Below are positions 46,640 to 59,600 of a DNA stretch of 64,000 nucleotides, in pieces (position 1 is the stretch's first letter; each line of letters begins with the position of its first letter). The notes under the pieces were generated by a model. It searched no databases. It worked only from the letters and a program-made list of their open reading frames with translations, and had not been told where the DNA came from. Position numbers and translations under genes: made by a program. Origin of the DNA: Cristatella mucedo (taxonomy: Eukaryota > Bryozoa > Phylactolaemata > Cristatellidae); the NCBI GenBank assembly GCA_009760855.2, contig WPIO01000225.1, positions 23,501-87,500 of the forward strand, written 5' to 3'.

Positions 46640-47475
46640 TAAAACATGTGGCCCAAGAAAACTAAATCTCGTCTAGGTTCTTACGATATGCTGGAAGGGC
46701 AGCATGTCAATTGGTAATCTTAGCAAACACAGTGGCAGTGTGCATAAGCAGTGTGCAAAGGGCAATTAACACGAATGCAGCAAACACAGTCTCAAAAAGG
46801 TGCGTATTTCGTCATCCGGGGATGTCGGAACGACAGTTGCAAGTGAGCTCTGAGCTTTGGATGTATAGGAATTAACGATACGGTCTTCAAAAGATTTAAG
46901 GTTGGTTTTATATATAATATAGAATAGGTATATTATAATAGTAGTTATATAGGTAGGCTGAAGAAAGAGAATGAAGGAGCCTTAAAGAGAGTGGGACATT
47001 CTTGAAGTCAATATGTTACTTGATGTGCGTGAGAGGCAGTCTATTGTGGCAATTGTGACAATCACGACAGACAAGCCTAGTTGCAGTCTTGCACCATCAA
47101 CAGAATGTGCCTTATTGCACGGGCCAGAAAACCTGCAAGTAATGAGTAAGAGAAGTTAAGACGAGGATGTGGACCACTTTGGATGTAGCATTCCTGTGTA
47201 AGCAGGCACTAATTTTTGCTGTGTTTTGCAGCTGAAAGTAAACGGACTTGACTGAGGCTTGACTTGACTTATTTTGTTGTCTAGTGGAAATTTGCTTTGG
47301 AAAATGACACTAATATTGACAGCAGGACCAGCCGCGGCCTCCTTGTGCTGACACAAATTCAATAATAACAATAATACTAACATTTTTGTATAGCAACCTA
47401 ATAGAAACTAATCTCTTTCTGAACACCAAATATGCTAACACCCCACTCGGACAAACCCTGAGTACCTCAATAAAA
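46640..47475 (-). repeat. degenerate L2 copy and adjoining SINE/L2 tail
   Basis: Antisense L2 with diverged tail (ctaaatctcgtctaggttct) and C-terminal region (caagcctagttgcagtcttg). At 47350-47420 a second tail begins (aataacaataatac, tagcaacctaatagaaacta). Confidence -1.
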
Positions 47476-47589
47476 ATAGCTCAGATGTAACTCGTAGGCA
47501 GAGAATGAGGGGCAGCAGCTAAAGCACCTAACCGCACCAATAGGAGAGCGCATTGCAAGTGCCAAAAGCTTCCAATAACTACTTCACCC

Positions 47590-48318
<729 letters not shown>

Positions 48319-48612
48319 CCTCTCTATCAAAAAGGCACGAAGGAAGATTGATTCCGGCACTGAATGACGACATCCAACAATCCAGACAAACTTGTGACAA
48401 GCCACACTCACTCAAAGCGATTGAGCCACAGAGCTACCATTACATGCAGTGGATGTGTACAATGCTATTAAAGGTTGTTGATATGCATCAACTCCTTGTA
48501 ACCCTGTCAGGAGCTGCTGCAGTAGCAGCAGCTCGAAGTCACTGTGCGCTGCTACAGGGCAAACTGGCTGGTAATAGCCGCTTCATGTTGGCAGGAGAGG
48601 CCAGATACGTAC

Positions 48613-48756
48613 GATGATGGCCGTATCCCACTGCAGCTGTGTTGCTCTGGCTGCTGCTGCTGCTGCTCTGGCTGCCCCAAGCAGAGGCCGACGACTCCAG
48701 ATCCACGTTGTCCATTCTGGCCGAGAGGAACATGTGGCTGTCTGTGGTAGCACGAT
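48613..48756 (-). CDS. ATG2: ATG2 exon 5 (DLFFSM-like, Gln/Ser-rich)
   Basis: Acceptor gctctag|AT and donor CAT C|GTACGT, both phase 1, 47 codons plus split ends. It reads TTDSHMFLSARMDNVDLESS followed by a Ser/Gln run and YGHH. The first part parallels the TDLFFSM...LSDVDLASS segment of ATG2A. The CAG/AGC-rich stretch near the end is a coding microsatellite. A 0.7-kb CT/GT tract lies downstream of it at about 47.6-48.3 kb in the next intron. Confidence -1.
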
Positions 48757-48899
48757 CTAGAGCATGACAATGGCAGCTCTGCGTTGAGGCATGCATGCAG
48801 AGAACAAAGGGGAAACGAGCATAAGTGCGACAATTTACTGAGCTGTAGTATGCAATTTAATCTAGCTTGCTTTGCGCATTAGCTGCTGAGCTATGAGAG

Positions 48900-49565
48900 T
48901 AAAGATCTCGTTTCCCAGCAGAGCCTTCGATGGCCTTCCAAGACAAAAATCTAAATCCTACCTAGAAGATCTTGTTAGCAAGCTTCGATCAGTATTAAAG
49001 GCTAATCAATACATAGAAACTGCCTTACTTTGGGTTGGTTTAATGAGCTTTTGAACCATGCTGATCAGGGTAGAACCTCACTGCTGGTAATTTTGAATTG
49101 CTTAGCAGCATGTGACACTACTGACCACCGAATCCGTCTGGAGCACCTATCTACACTACTAGATATTACTGGCGTAGTGCTGAACTGGGTCAGATCCTTC
49201 ATCGAAAGATGTCAGAGCGTATATGTCAATGACCATCGGTCATCTGGGAATACCTAGAAGTCCAAGGTCGCTCAGGCTTTGGTCTTGCAGTTCCTTTGTT
49301 CAAAAACTATACTCTCCAACTGGCCGATTTCATTGCCAAACAAAATTGTGGCTTTCATTCTTAAATCAGTAACACTCAGCTCTTCGTATCCTTACATTAT
49401 TGTAAACCTTGCTAGGAATACATGACTCACCGACTCACTGAAGTCACTTAAAGCCTTCATCGATGACATTCGCAGGCTTGGATGGCCACAAACACATCGA
49501 AGCTTAATGATCATAAAATAAAGCCAACCTAACATGTATGGGCAAGGCTAGAGTCGCCGTTCAAT
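48900..49565 (+). repeat. degenerate L2 RT fragment
   Basis: The forward frame keeps WFNELLNHADQGRTSLLVIL and VLNWVRSFIERCQSV, equivalent to the RT palm region. Stops and indels are frequent. Confidence -1.
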
Positions 49566-49687
49566 ATGCGAGACTATCCCTTCAAGATTGCTTCTTCTAG
49601 CACAGGGGTCGGCAAATTTCTCGGACTACTAGGCATTTCAGAAGGTCAAGAAAACGCACTAGGCCAGAAGTATAAGTCGATGAGGTC

Positions 49688-49986
<299 letters not shown>

Positions 49987-50226
49987 ACCCCATATGTATA
50001 TATATATATATGGGGTACATGGTACATGGGGTAGACATTTACCATCCCTCTCCGGTCAGGTGCTACTGTTTCATACAAACACCTGGCATCACAAGCAGCA
50101 ACTCTTCAATTAAGCTGGATCCAACAATAACTAAGGGGGGCAATAGGCCAGACTAGAGTACTAGCTCGGCCGTGCCTGGCCTAAAGGCCGGAGTTTGCCG
50201 ACCTCTGGTCTAAGTAAAGTACTTAC

Positions 50227-50319
50227 TGCAGTGGTTCCTGAAGTAGTCGGTCTCAACCACGAAGGCTTGCTCAAGTCGGTCGTGGAGGGAACCACCAGAC
50301 CCTCGCTTGACGTCACGCC
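50227..50319 (-). CDS. ATG2: ATG2 exon 4 candidate lying between hAT ends
   Basis: A 93-base symmetric phase 1-1 exon candidate with strong sites: ctgccag|GG and TGCA|GTAAGT. In the frame set by its neighbours it reads RDVKRGSGGSLHDRLEQAF and then VVETDYFRNHC. Similarity to the IEQDL helix of ATG2 is weak. It sits 20 bases from one hAT 3' terminus and inside an interval whose outer ends have matching 8-bp flanks, so it may be a transposon-associated or optional exon. All three frames are open, which weakens coding evidence. Confidence -1.
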
Positions 50320-50789
50320 CTGGCAGTCGGAAGGTCTTCGGCTGCCCTTCCCTTACGAGTCTTAGTAACCACATGATGTTCCTCTCTCTACCCTCTTACT
50401 TGCCTCGCTGGCACACCCATTTGCAATCGTTAACACTTTCTGGCGGAAATCCATGACGGCTAAGGGCTGCAGCCACTAGCCGCGCTCAAAGCAAAGTCAC
50501 AGTTCTAAAACCATACTGTGAAACTCGAGAAGCAAAATAAAGCACACTAATAATTACCTCTCAACTCACAGCAAAAAGCGGCGGAGAGAGAGCCTCGAAA
50601 ACTTGTTAGTTGGGATACTTGTAAGTCAAGTAACTCAATAGTGAAGGGGAAGAAAACCGCAAAAACTCAGTTCGGCTACGGATCCATCAATAAATAACTA
50701 GGGAGCCGCTAGGCCATACTGGAGCACTAGCTAGGCCGGACCTGGCCGAAAGGTCAGAGTGTGCCAACCTCTGTTCTAGCATTACACCG

Positions 50790-51290
50790 TGATCACTGCC
50801 TGTAATCGTGAGCACTCTGTTCCAAAACGTCGAATCCTTAGATAAGCACATTTGGATGGGCTCTCTTGTCAAGCTGGCCTACCTCCACTTAAGGACCATT
50901 ACCAACAACATCAGGTCCTTAATCGACTGTAACTGATGAAAAAATGCACCGTGTCCGTAGATGAGCCACAACTGGATGGATTCCAGTGCAAAATTAGCTT
51001 ACCTTCGCCTAAAGAACATTACCAACATCAAGCTCTTAATCGACTGCAACCAGCAAAAAAACTCAGCAGCTCATCTTATCTGTCGTCAGCGGTATAGCTG
51101 CCACATCGAACCACGGCTGGCTCTGTGGATCCTCTCTTTTGCTTAAAGGTCCCTTCACTCGCTTACAGCAGCTGCTACCTATCTACCATCAAGGGTCATC
51201 AAGGGTCATTTAAGGGTCATTAAAGGTCACTTCACTCGCTTACAGCAGCCTACCTATCCAACCTATTTGTTCTTCTAGTGTGCTCTCGAA
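50790..51290 (+). repeat. degenerate LINE fragment with internal duplication
   Basis: Two related copies (50850-50930 and 50970-51045) read KLAYLRLKNITNIKLLIDCN-like, followed by AAHLICRQRYSCHIEP, the L2 C-terminal region. Short direct repeats aagggtcat follow at 51185-51230. Confidence -1.
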
Positions 51291-51585
51291 CTCTCACTCC
51301 TCAGCATCTAGTCGTCTCATCGTCCTTCAAAACTAAACTGAAATAGTTAGGTAATCAAGCGTTCAGTTGTTATGTAATGAAAGTCTAGACCTCACTTCTA
51401 GCTACGGCTGCTACCTGCAATGACCTTGAATCCTTTGAGTCTTAGCCAAAGACGAGTCCGGTCAGCTTTCTCTTCCTCTCAATGAAGTAGTCTGCCTGTC
51501 CAGTGTGCTTTTCGTGCTCGCCTGTGCACGAGTTAGTGAATGTTACTAGCTAGTGATGTAACTAAGCAAGTGTGGCCATGAGTGG

Positions 51586-51720
51586 CTTCTTGATTGTGTT
51601 AGCCCACTGGTCTAGGGGTGAGGTGCTCACTTGTAGCAACGCAAGTCTTGGGTTCAAGCCCTTCGGAATATGCAAAGTGCCTGGATCAAGATATTTTTTT
51701 TCTTATGGTGTAATACAAAT
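51586..51720 (+). repeat. tRNA-derived SINE, third type or old SINE-A
   Basis: A box ttagcccactggtctagggg, B box tgggttcaagcccttcgg, and a tail unlike the other two families (agtgcctggatcaagatatt). Confidence -1.
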
Positions 51721-52611
51721 GAATTCTTTTATCTTCTTTTTAAGCATGATACTCATTTGCTCTTGCACACTTGTCACACTGACACAATACCATGTGAGTA
51801 ATCTGACTTTCGTTATGGATTCTCCTGCAGTGAATTGTCAATCCCTTATATAGTATTTTAGTTTTTGCAGGGAGATACACAGACTATTATTATTAAAGGC
51901 TGAGAAAAACGTGCATGTACCGTATCAAAATAATTGTTTTAATAAATTATTATTAAGTTACTAATGAGTAATACGTTAATAAATCATTATTTTAACATGG
52001 CACACAAATTTTTTCCTGAACCTTATATTATAGTCACATTTTTGCAAGAAGTGCATCGGCCATTAAGCCACCCTCTCTATATTTGTAAATGATACCACCG
52101 AGTTGGTAAAGCAGCAGGCAAGCACCAGTTGGCTAGAATACTAAAGACATTCAGGGGAAATGTTTTGCTGACTTGGCTGAATCCGATGTAGAATAACGAT
52201 TCAGATGGTAGCGCATTAACGGGGGGGGGGGGAGAGGGGTACCCAAAGTTTCTATGACTAAGAAAATGAGCAAAAAAATCACGAGATGCCTGCACGATAT
52301 GAGTAAAGCTAACTCAAAACCTGATTCTATAACTTTGGTCCCCCCCTATTCGAGAGTTTCACAGCCTTGGGCATGTTAGCGTGAAAGCAATGCTCTGATT
52401 AATTGCATTAGACAACCATCCTCGACAGATATAAAAGTTAACCACGGGTAATTATATTTGCCCAGCTTGGTCTGTCTTATAGTTCCTATCATGGGACTTA
52501 CACAGATAAAGAATTACTGGGAGGCATTCAGCAAAAACGAAATTTGCATGCCAATTGGAAGGGTCATACACCCACACAATCACAAACATACAGCCAGCCA
52601 ACTGTCCCTAC

Positions 52612-52806
52612 CCAGGTGCAATATGTGTGGTTGGTGGTGCAGCCCATAACTCCAACTGTCATCCTGGATGTTGATCGAGTGAAGCATATGAGCATCTACA
52701 GTGCCACCACTGGTGCCGTGCGAATCTGGGTAGGTATGCAGACGGTGAGGCAAGCTGGGCTGGGCTTCGGTCCACTCCTCAGAGTCGGGTGAACCTTCGG
52801 TTGCTG
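52612..52806 (-). CDS. ATG2: ATG2 exon 3 candidate, low-conservation linker
   Basis: Acceptor gatgcgcag|CA and donor CTG G|GTAGGG. Both ends are phase 1, so it fits exon 2 and exon 4 and is 64 codons plus split ends. It starts ATEGSPDSEEWTEAQPSLP and continues Ser/His/Gly-rich. Human ATG2A has about 60 poorly conserved residues here containing an AEDLWLIEQDL-like helix, so weak similarity is expected. Support comes from splice sites, phase and the open frame rather than clear homology. It is symmetric, so it could be skipped without a frameshift. Confidence -1.
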
Positions 52807-54185
52807 CTGCGCATCGCATAAAGATAGCACAAGAACGACATGCGCATGACAAAGTGTACGCAACCGCGCGACGAACATGCATAATGCACCTGCTAGCAAG
52901 CGAATCTGAATTGTCCTTTCACACCACGGTCGTGCCTAAGCTCCAAAGCGCTTCAATGAGCTGCTTTTGCATCATCTTGTATCCTATGCGACCACTGCCC
53001 TGCCCTGTCCAACACACACGTTCGACAAAACACGGCCATCCAATAGGCATGGCTGTGTGTTGCATCAGCCAAGTGGATGATCTTGATACCATAAGAGACT
53101 AACTATATGGGGTGTGCGGCACCTTGACATGGTCGGGTCTTTTTATTATGCGGCACCAGAAAGGCTCGACCACAGGTGGGCGGAATCAATGTATTACATC
53201 GCATTTAGCAATGTTCACACCCTGCACGGCTGAACCTCGTCATATCCTTGTACAGACGGCATACACCAACGAATTGCTTACACCTGCAGCTACATCATAC
53301 AATGGAAACAGCCAGGCTAAAAGTCATTACATTCTACATGCCAATCCCGCCAATGTGAGTGAGCCAAACCATATAGAGTCAAAACTCGGGTAAGCTCAAA
53401 GCCAGCCAACGAGAGTACACACAATTGCCTAGCATGAGCCACCCACATTTTCCAACAGCTTGTCTGTCTGCGAGTCACACGCTAGTTTCACTGTTAACAA
53501 TATCATAGGCGGTAACCGTTATACAACAAAAAATATGAGATATTAACAATCAAGCATGTTTACCTTCCTAAGAAACTAAATATCTTTCTGTGCACTTCAT
53601 ATAGACTGACTAAGAAGGAAATCAGCTGATTTACGAATATATCATGCAAATTGCAGCTCAATTAAACATATAAAAGATAGCTCACATAGACTTAACATAC
53701 CCTGTCATGAACACGCAGGTCTTTAGATTAGTTTTAATGTGTCATTAGATGCTGCAAAGCCAGTTGCTAGAGATCTATGGGCTGTGTGCATTGAAACTGC
53801 AAGCAGTCTCTAAAAATGTGTACACTGCTAATCGGAAAAATCTGCATTGTAACATAACCCCTGTCTGCAACTGATGACTCGACTTCATTCAGTAGCCTCC
53901 TGCTTTTCAGAAGGATTGTCGATCGAATTCCATGGTCAAAGAGCTGAAGTCCCAAAAACAAGATGCGATTTGTTAAAAAAAATGCATACAAGCAAGAGAA
54001 TCACGGACTTAAACTTTGATTACTGACTAGTGTTTCTATAGATAGAAGCATCGGGAATTCACTATCTTAAGAGAAATCTAGAAACAAAGCGACAGCAGTG
54101 GATTGCAGTTGAAATTCAATATGGCAGCACCCATGCCATGCTTAGTTTCTGATTCACGACTACAACATATGCATATATGCATATA
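52807..54185. other. intron between exons 3 and 2
   Basis: 53560-53800 has a diverged antisense L2 tail (cctaagaaactaaatatctt). The rest shows no recognised element. Confidence -1.
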
Positions 54186-54189
54186 CATA

Positions 54190-54775
54190 TGCATGCATCT
54201 CCGTCAGTAACTCCATAAAGCCACGAAGACTTAAGTGGTTGTTACGCAAGAGAATTTTCCATAGCGTATTCACAGCCTAAGTGGCCTTCGGTTGCCAACA
54301 GACTTCATCACATGCGACAAAGCAAAAGTGAGAAGCATAGCTGAGTCAGGAGAGCCGTTGAGGTAGTGAGTAGCATGGAAGTAGCAGCTCAGAACGGCTG
54401 GAAAGTACGGCTATAGTCGGCAACAGAAGATTAGTTGTCAGTTGCTTAGGAATTGTGGGAGGAAGTTCCACAGTCAAGGACTTGAAGAGCAAAAGCTTTT
54501 GTCGCCAAAGTTCTTTAAGCGTAGAAATGGAACAGCTGATTTATTGTCCATACAGAACCTGAGGCCACGAAGAGGCTGAAACTGATGCAGCAGTTAAGCT
54601 AGGTATGGAGGAGCAAAGCCGTGGCGGGCCTTGTGGGTCAGCGTGAGAAGTGTGCTCTGTATCCGTTTATCAACCTGCATCCATGCTAGCTCTTTTAGCA
54701 AAGGAGACACGTTGTCAAACCTCTGGGATTGAGAGTCATGCTCAAATCCGAAGCATTTGCAGCATGTGTCTGGAA
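54190..54775 (-). repeat. LINE-B 3' end, longer and older copy
   Basis: Antisense LINE-B with tail (ctccgtcagtaactccataa), ORF end region (gtaggaattgtgg variants) and about 250 bases more of upstream sequence than the other copies (ggccttgtgggtcagcgtga). Preceded by (ATATGC)n. Confidence -1.
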
Positions 54776-55499
54776 CTTGTATTAATTTAAATCTAATACT
54801 ATTTACTTAAAAGTACTATCTACTAACACTGTGTCATGCACTAGTTTACATTGCGGGTGGAGGAGGTGGGCTCTCTAGTACCTGGCCCCATCGGCGTGCG
54901 CTACGTTAGTGCGAAATAGCTTCTATTATATTAAAAATTATTCATCAATCAATCAATTCTCCGACCTACTGCCAAAGTGGTGAGCTACTGGTGAGCTATC
55001 GAGAAAACGACATACCGACCGAATCACACTTCCCTGAATCCGAGCGTTTAAACTCAAACCCTTCCGTGATTGCCTTTATCACTTGCTGTCTCGTGACCTG
55101 ATTCCTATACGAAGAGCTCCTACTAAATAGGGACTCTCGTGGAACGCATTGATACTTTGACGGTCATGTCGTCCGTCATAATGCAATGAAGGCGTGCCCT
55201 TGACGGTACCTATGATTGGACGATTGTTTGGTCTTGCCTTAGTTTTGGTGAGGTAGTAGAACCATGCTCAACTTCTAAGACTTTGTAAAGTTTTTCATAA
55301 GTCTTAAACTGCCCCACCCCAGTCTTCGTGGCATATTCACCAAAGACTGACGGAAGACTGGACCAAATCAGAAACAAGATGGATCGTGAAATTTGGCTTC
55401 ACCACTTCCTGTTGTTTTTTACTCCTGCCAGGTGTGTGCAGTCTCTCGTGCTGGCACACACTGTTAAAATACGACCATACCATAGTCTAGCTATCAGAT

Positions 55500-55930
55500 G
55501 TACTCTCCCACCAGAGTAGGCATAGTACCGCCTGCTTTTCTGAATTAAACCGTTTAGCTACACCTCGTACGAACCTCAAATCCTTTGGAGACCGTGCCTT
55601 TAGCTCATACACTTACAAGGCCTGGAACTCACTCTCGTCTGACACCACGACTTCCCCTGACTTGACGACATTTCGAAAGAAGCTAAAACGCATGTATTTA
55701 TCCCGGCAGTTAGCGGGTTCATGTGACTCGTATTTTGGGTGCTTATGTGTGCTGACTGTGCTTGCTACAATTAAACATATTTACATATTGAACCAGTGCA
55801 CGTCACCTCTAACAATGTTATGCTTGTTGAGCATGCTACCACTAACCATTCGATCCTTTTTCTTATACAGCATATTACAGTACCTAGAAAAAGATCATGT
55901 TCTCTGAGGGTGCATTATAGATGTATTATT
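55500..55930 (+). repeat. L2 3' end, diverged
   Basis: The forward frame reads [20 protein letters not shown]-like with indels, then the L2 3' region and hairpin tail tgttctctgagggtgcatta. Confidence -1.
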
Positions 55931-56080
55931 GGTGAGACGTGATTGCACACTACATGCAGTGGTTGCTTTCCACGACCACGGTCCCGATGTCGTGGGTTCG
56001 AATCCTGCGATGGGCGATCCTTTATTGCCGCTGCAAACGGTGGTGATGATAGCCGTAAAGGCTCTTTCTATTAGTAGTAG
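55931..56080 (+). repeat. SINE-B
   Basis: The best forward copy: B box gtcgtgggttcgaatcctgc, then gatgggcgatcctttattgc, cgctgcaaacggtggtgatg and atagccgtaaaggctctttc, ending in (TAGTA)n. Confidence -1.
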
Positions 56081-56578
56081 TATTATTATAATTATTTTGA
56101 CTATTTCTACTGCTGCATAGGCCGAGTTGCATGTCCTGAGTTAAGGAACACAACGTGGAACGATTGAGCTTCCTAACGGAGTGTGAACCTGATGATACAT
56201 AAATGTTTTTTATTACCTTAAACTTAAGGTACACCTTCTTCGAATAAAACTTCCTAAGACAAACGGGACACTTTGCGCAATTTTCTAAGGCTAATATGGG
56301 GGTATGTTTGCTTCGTCCAGCAAAAAGTAAGCGGGTTACAGAAGGCTAGAGCTACACGACCTATGCAGAAACCTCGGGAAACTAGCAGAACTTGTAATGC
56401 TTCCGGATGTATAACTCTTGCGTGCAGGTTAAATGATGAAACCGCTTGGAAAAGATGGTTAGCCAAAAAGATCTTATCCTTGAAAAGGCTGCTTGAAATT
56501 CAATAAAACCAAGGTAAAAAAAGAAGAAGCCTGAATCCATTTACAGCGTTAGCAGCCTCAGTACCATTAAAGCGTTTG

Positions 56579-56646
56579 GTAGCACCCCAGCAGGTAGCAG
56601 CCCAGCAGGTAGCAGCCCAGCAGGTAGCACCCCAGCAGGTAGCACG
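56579..56646. repeat. 15-bp minisatellite
   Basis: Units of GTAGCAGCCCAGCAG or GTAGCACCCCAGCAG, four and a half copies in a row. Confidence -1.
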
Positions 56647-57218
56647 GATCGAAGTCGTAAAGAAGCAAGCCACTGAAGTACTTGCAGTGCTCGAGGCCTC
56701 ATATAGGAGCTTACAGTAGACGTTGTGCATTAACGACTGTAACTTTTCTTCTGAGTGCTAAATCACAATCTCTCTCCCTTCACTCTCAGATAGCATTTTC
56801 TATAGCACAGCAGTTGATAATATAGACCACGATCCAACTTCCAAGACTTCAAGTGACTCGTTCAATGGGTCTTCAATCTTGCTGTTTAAGCATCAAACGT
56901 GAATTATCTTGGGATCGATTGAATATATTCGCCCGAGCACGAGGAACCCGAACAGATAAGGAAAACCAAGCAGATAAGGCAAAACAAACAGATTAGGCAA
57001 CCAGTAGAGCTATGCAGAACTTGCATGAGTTCAATCGTGAAGTAACAGCAGTCTCCATGAAAGCGCCCATGTGACCTCCAGCTAGCAGGCCTTCACCTTG
57101 GACATGTCCCAGCACTTCCGATAAGAAGTTTTGTGGGTATACCCACAGCACAGAGTCTAGCATATTCCGCGATACAACTGGCTGTGGTATGGTTTTATTA
57201 TTAAATTATTTTTAAAGT

Positions 57219-57353
57219 GTAATTCATTTTTAAAGCGCCCTAAGAGAACTTAATCTCTAATCAGACGCTTCACATCTGCCTCGGGGCTCGAGCCCACGAC
57301 CTCAGCCAGATCTTGGTCGGGGCGAGCACCTTAACCGCTGGGCTAAACCAGCT
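57219..57353 (-). repeat. SINE-A, best copy
   Basis: Read on the minus strand: head tttagcccagcggttaaggt, cgaccaagatctggctgagg, B box gtgggctcgagccccgaggc, then directly agattaagttctcttagggc and gctttaaaaatgaatta, which is the L2 3' tail. Confidence -1.
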
Positions 57354-57491
57354 GACATTCAATTGAATAAGCCAAACTTCTGCTTGGCATGTGTGTGGGA
57401 TACCATCATCAAAGTCACAGCTACTTTGTTACTAAGTACTAAAGGACAGATCTTGGAAAAGAGGGTACACATTATTTTTTATAATTTAAAT

Positions 57492-58600
57492 GCAAGTCAA
57501 GACGGGATGTCACAAATGCATGGACCAACTTTGATGTGGTATCCCAATCTAAACAAGCCCGAATTTTAGCAATTGTATGTGGCTGAAAGTAGGCAGACTT
57601 GATTGTGGAGCTGATTTATGGTCTAATGAAAGGTCACTTTGGAATGTGACACAATAGATCTCATGCAGATTCAACAGGAGATAGACTGGCAGAACCAATT
57701 TTGAGTGGTAGTCTTTCCAATTTCTGAATCACATTTGGTTTGCCTATAACTAGCAAGTTATTTTTATCATCATTCAATTTAAGAAACTTTGCTGCTATCC
57801 ATGTTTGGATGTCATCAGTACATGCAGCAAGGGAGTTAAGAGAATTTGATGTGCTCGAGCACTGAGAGGGATCAAAGCAAAGGTACAATTGAGTGTCATT
57901 CGCATAGAAGTGAAAGCCTAGATTGTGCTTGGCAATCACATCGGCAAGAGGGAGAGTATAAATCGTGAAAAGAACAGGACCAAGAACGGAGCCCTGAGGT
58001 AACCCATATTTCAGATGTACCTCGCATGATCGTTGTCCATTCACATCAATTCTGGGACAAGCACAGTTCACTGAGATACCCTAAATTTCAGAGGTTCATC
58101 GGACGATCTTTGTCCATTCACAGGAATGCTCTGGACTCTCCCACTGAGACAGGACCTGAACCATTACAGAGCAGTGCCAGTGCCGCCCAGGCGAGATGAG
58201 AGGCGCTCAAGAAGGACTTGGTAATCAATAGTATCAAAAGCTGCCGAAAGATCGAGCGAAGCAAGCAGAGATACTCTTCCCATGTCTGCATTCGTTAGTA
58301 GGTCGTTGTACACCCAAAGTCATGCTGACTCTGTGGAGTGATTAGCTCTAAAGCCAGACTGGAACTTACTAGCAAGGTTGGAAGTTTCGACACATGAGTT
58401 CAGCTGGTCTGCCACGACTCGCTCCAGTATCTTTGATAGGAATGGTAGAAGGGAGACTGGGCAGTAGTTGCTCAAGTTCTCTTGGTCTAGTGTCGCTTTC
58501 TTAAGAGGTGGCCTGACTGCAGCTTTTTTTAAAGGAGCTGGGACACGACCTAGGGCTAATGACATATTAATGATGCAGTCGATATGGTGCTTGATTATGA
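57492..58600 (-). repeat. L2 internal fragment
   Basis: Antisense copy of the RT region without the 3' end. Frames 57661-58071 ([35 protein letters not shown]) and 58320-58565 (LSNYCPVSLLPFLSKILERV) are open. The catalytic YADD reads YAND here, so it is inactive. Confidence -1.
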
Positions 58601-58611
58601 CTCATTGAATT

Positions 58612-58975
58612 TCAGGCAGAATGGCAGCTACAGCTTTGACGACAGATCAGATGAAGCTTTAGATCTGCAGGTCCTAAACTGTGGAACTTGCTTCCACGGT
58701 TCTTATGCCACGACAACTACTCATTTGCTGCCGACTATGGCTCATCCTTTCAAATAGTCCTGAGCTGCTAATTCCATGCTACGCACTACCTCAACTGCTC
58801 TCCAGACTCTGCTATCCTTCCCACTTTCTCTTTGTTGCGTGAGATGGAAGTCTGTTGGCTACCGAATGCATACCAAAAGCCGCTTAGGCTGTGAGTGTGC
58901 TATACAAAACTCTCCTGCCTAACACCCAGTCAGGCTGTATGGCTTTGTGGTTACAGATGGAGATACATTACATTA
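58612..58975 (+). repeat. LINE-B 3' end
   Basis: Forward copy with ctgcaggtcctaaactgtgg, ccgcttaggctgtgagtgtg, gctttgtggttacagatgga and an (ATTAC)n end. Confidence -1.
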
Positions 58976-58989
58976 CATAAGATAGGCTG

Positions 58990-59600
58990 CTTAGTTTTGC
59001 ACCGGTTTCAGACAATTATTGCATAGTCCAGGAGTCTTAAAAAAAAGAATAGCAACAACCTGGACGCAATTTCACAAACGCTTGCACTATTTGCTGTCTT
59101 ACTCTTGTTTACGCATGCCCTAATTTTGGCAGCGCAGGCCCTTATTTTGGCAGCGTTCCTTGGCTGACATTGGGACAACTTGAAAGTGGAGATAATAAGC
59201 TCATCCGATGATAGATCGTGTAGGAACAGCATACCACCGGAGGATCGATGCTAGATGCACCAGTCTTAAGGGTGAGCCGTGATGGCACACGTGATGGTAA
59301 GGCAGTTGGTTTAAACGACCTCGGTCCCGAAGTCGTGGGTTCGAATCGTGCAGTGGGTGATCCCGTATTGCTGCTGCGGTGCTGATAGCCGTTGAGGCTC
59401 TTCTGTCGCAATTTTTTTAAGGGTGAAGCCTAAGACCTTCGGGGAGACACCAGGCTTGCCCATAGCAACTAGGTTTAGTTTACTGTCGTTAAGCTTCGGG
59501 AATTTAGTGGCCATCCAATTTCGAGCGTTGCCGACCACTAAGTACATGACGTTCACAACCAAGGCATTCAAGAACCTACAAGTGCTTAAAGTTTCAGAAC
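58990..59600 (-). repeat. degenerate L2-like copy carrying a SINE
   Basis: Antisense LINE with AKIRAC, then after the SINE the frame continues NWMATKFPKLNDSKLNLVAM and GKPGVSPKVLGFTL. It is split at 59266-59426 by a SINE-B with a 10-bp duplication. Confidence -1.
59276..59416 (+). repeat. SINE-B with 10-bp target duplication
   Basis: Flanked by TTAAGGGTGA at 59266-59275 and 59417-59426, so the ends are exact. It starts gccgtgatggcacacgtgat and includes A-box-like text, B box gtcgtgggttcgaatcgtgc, and the tail tgatagccgttgaggctctt, ctgtcgcaattttt. Confidence -1.

Noticed and set aside
52544-52792. An 82-codon plus-strand frame
   Set aside because: The minus strand here gives a phase-compatible ATG2 exon candidate. 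The plus-strand frame has no recognised motif.
55975-56010. Possible tRNA gene from the GTGGGTTCGAATCC box
   Set aside because: It belongs to SINE-B, which recurs many times with a non-tRNA tail.
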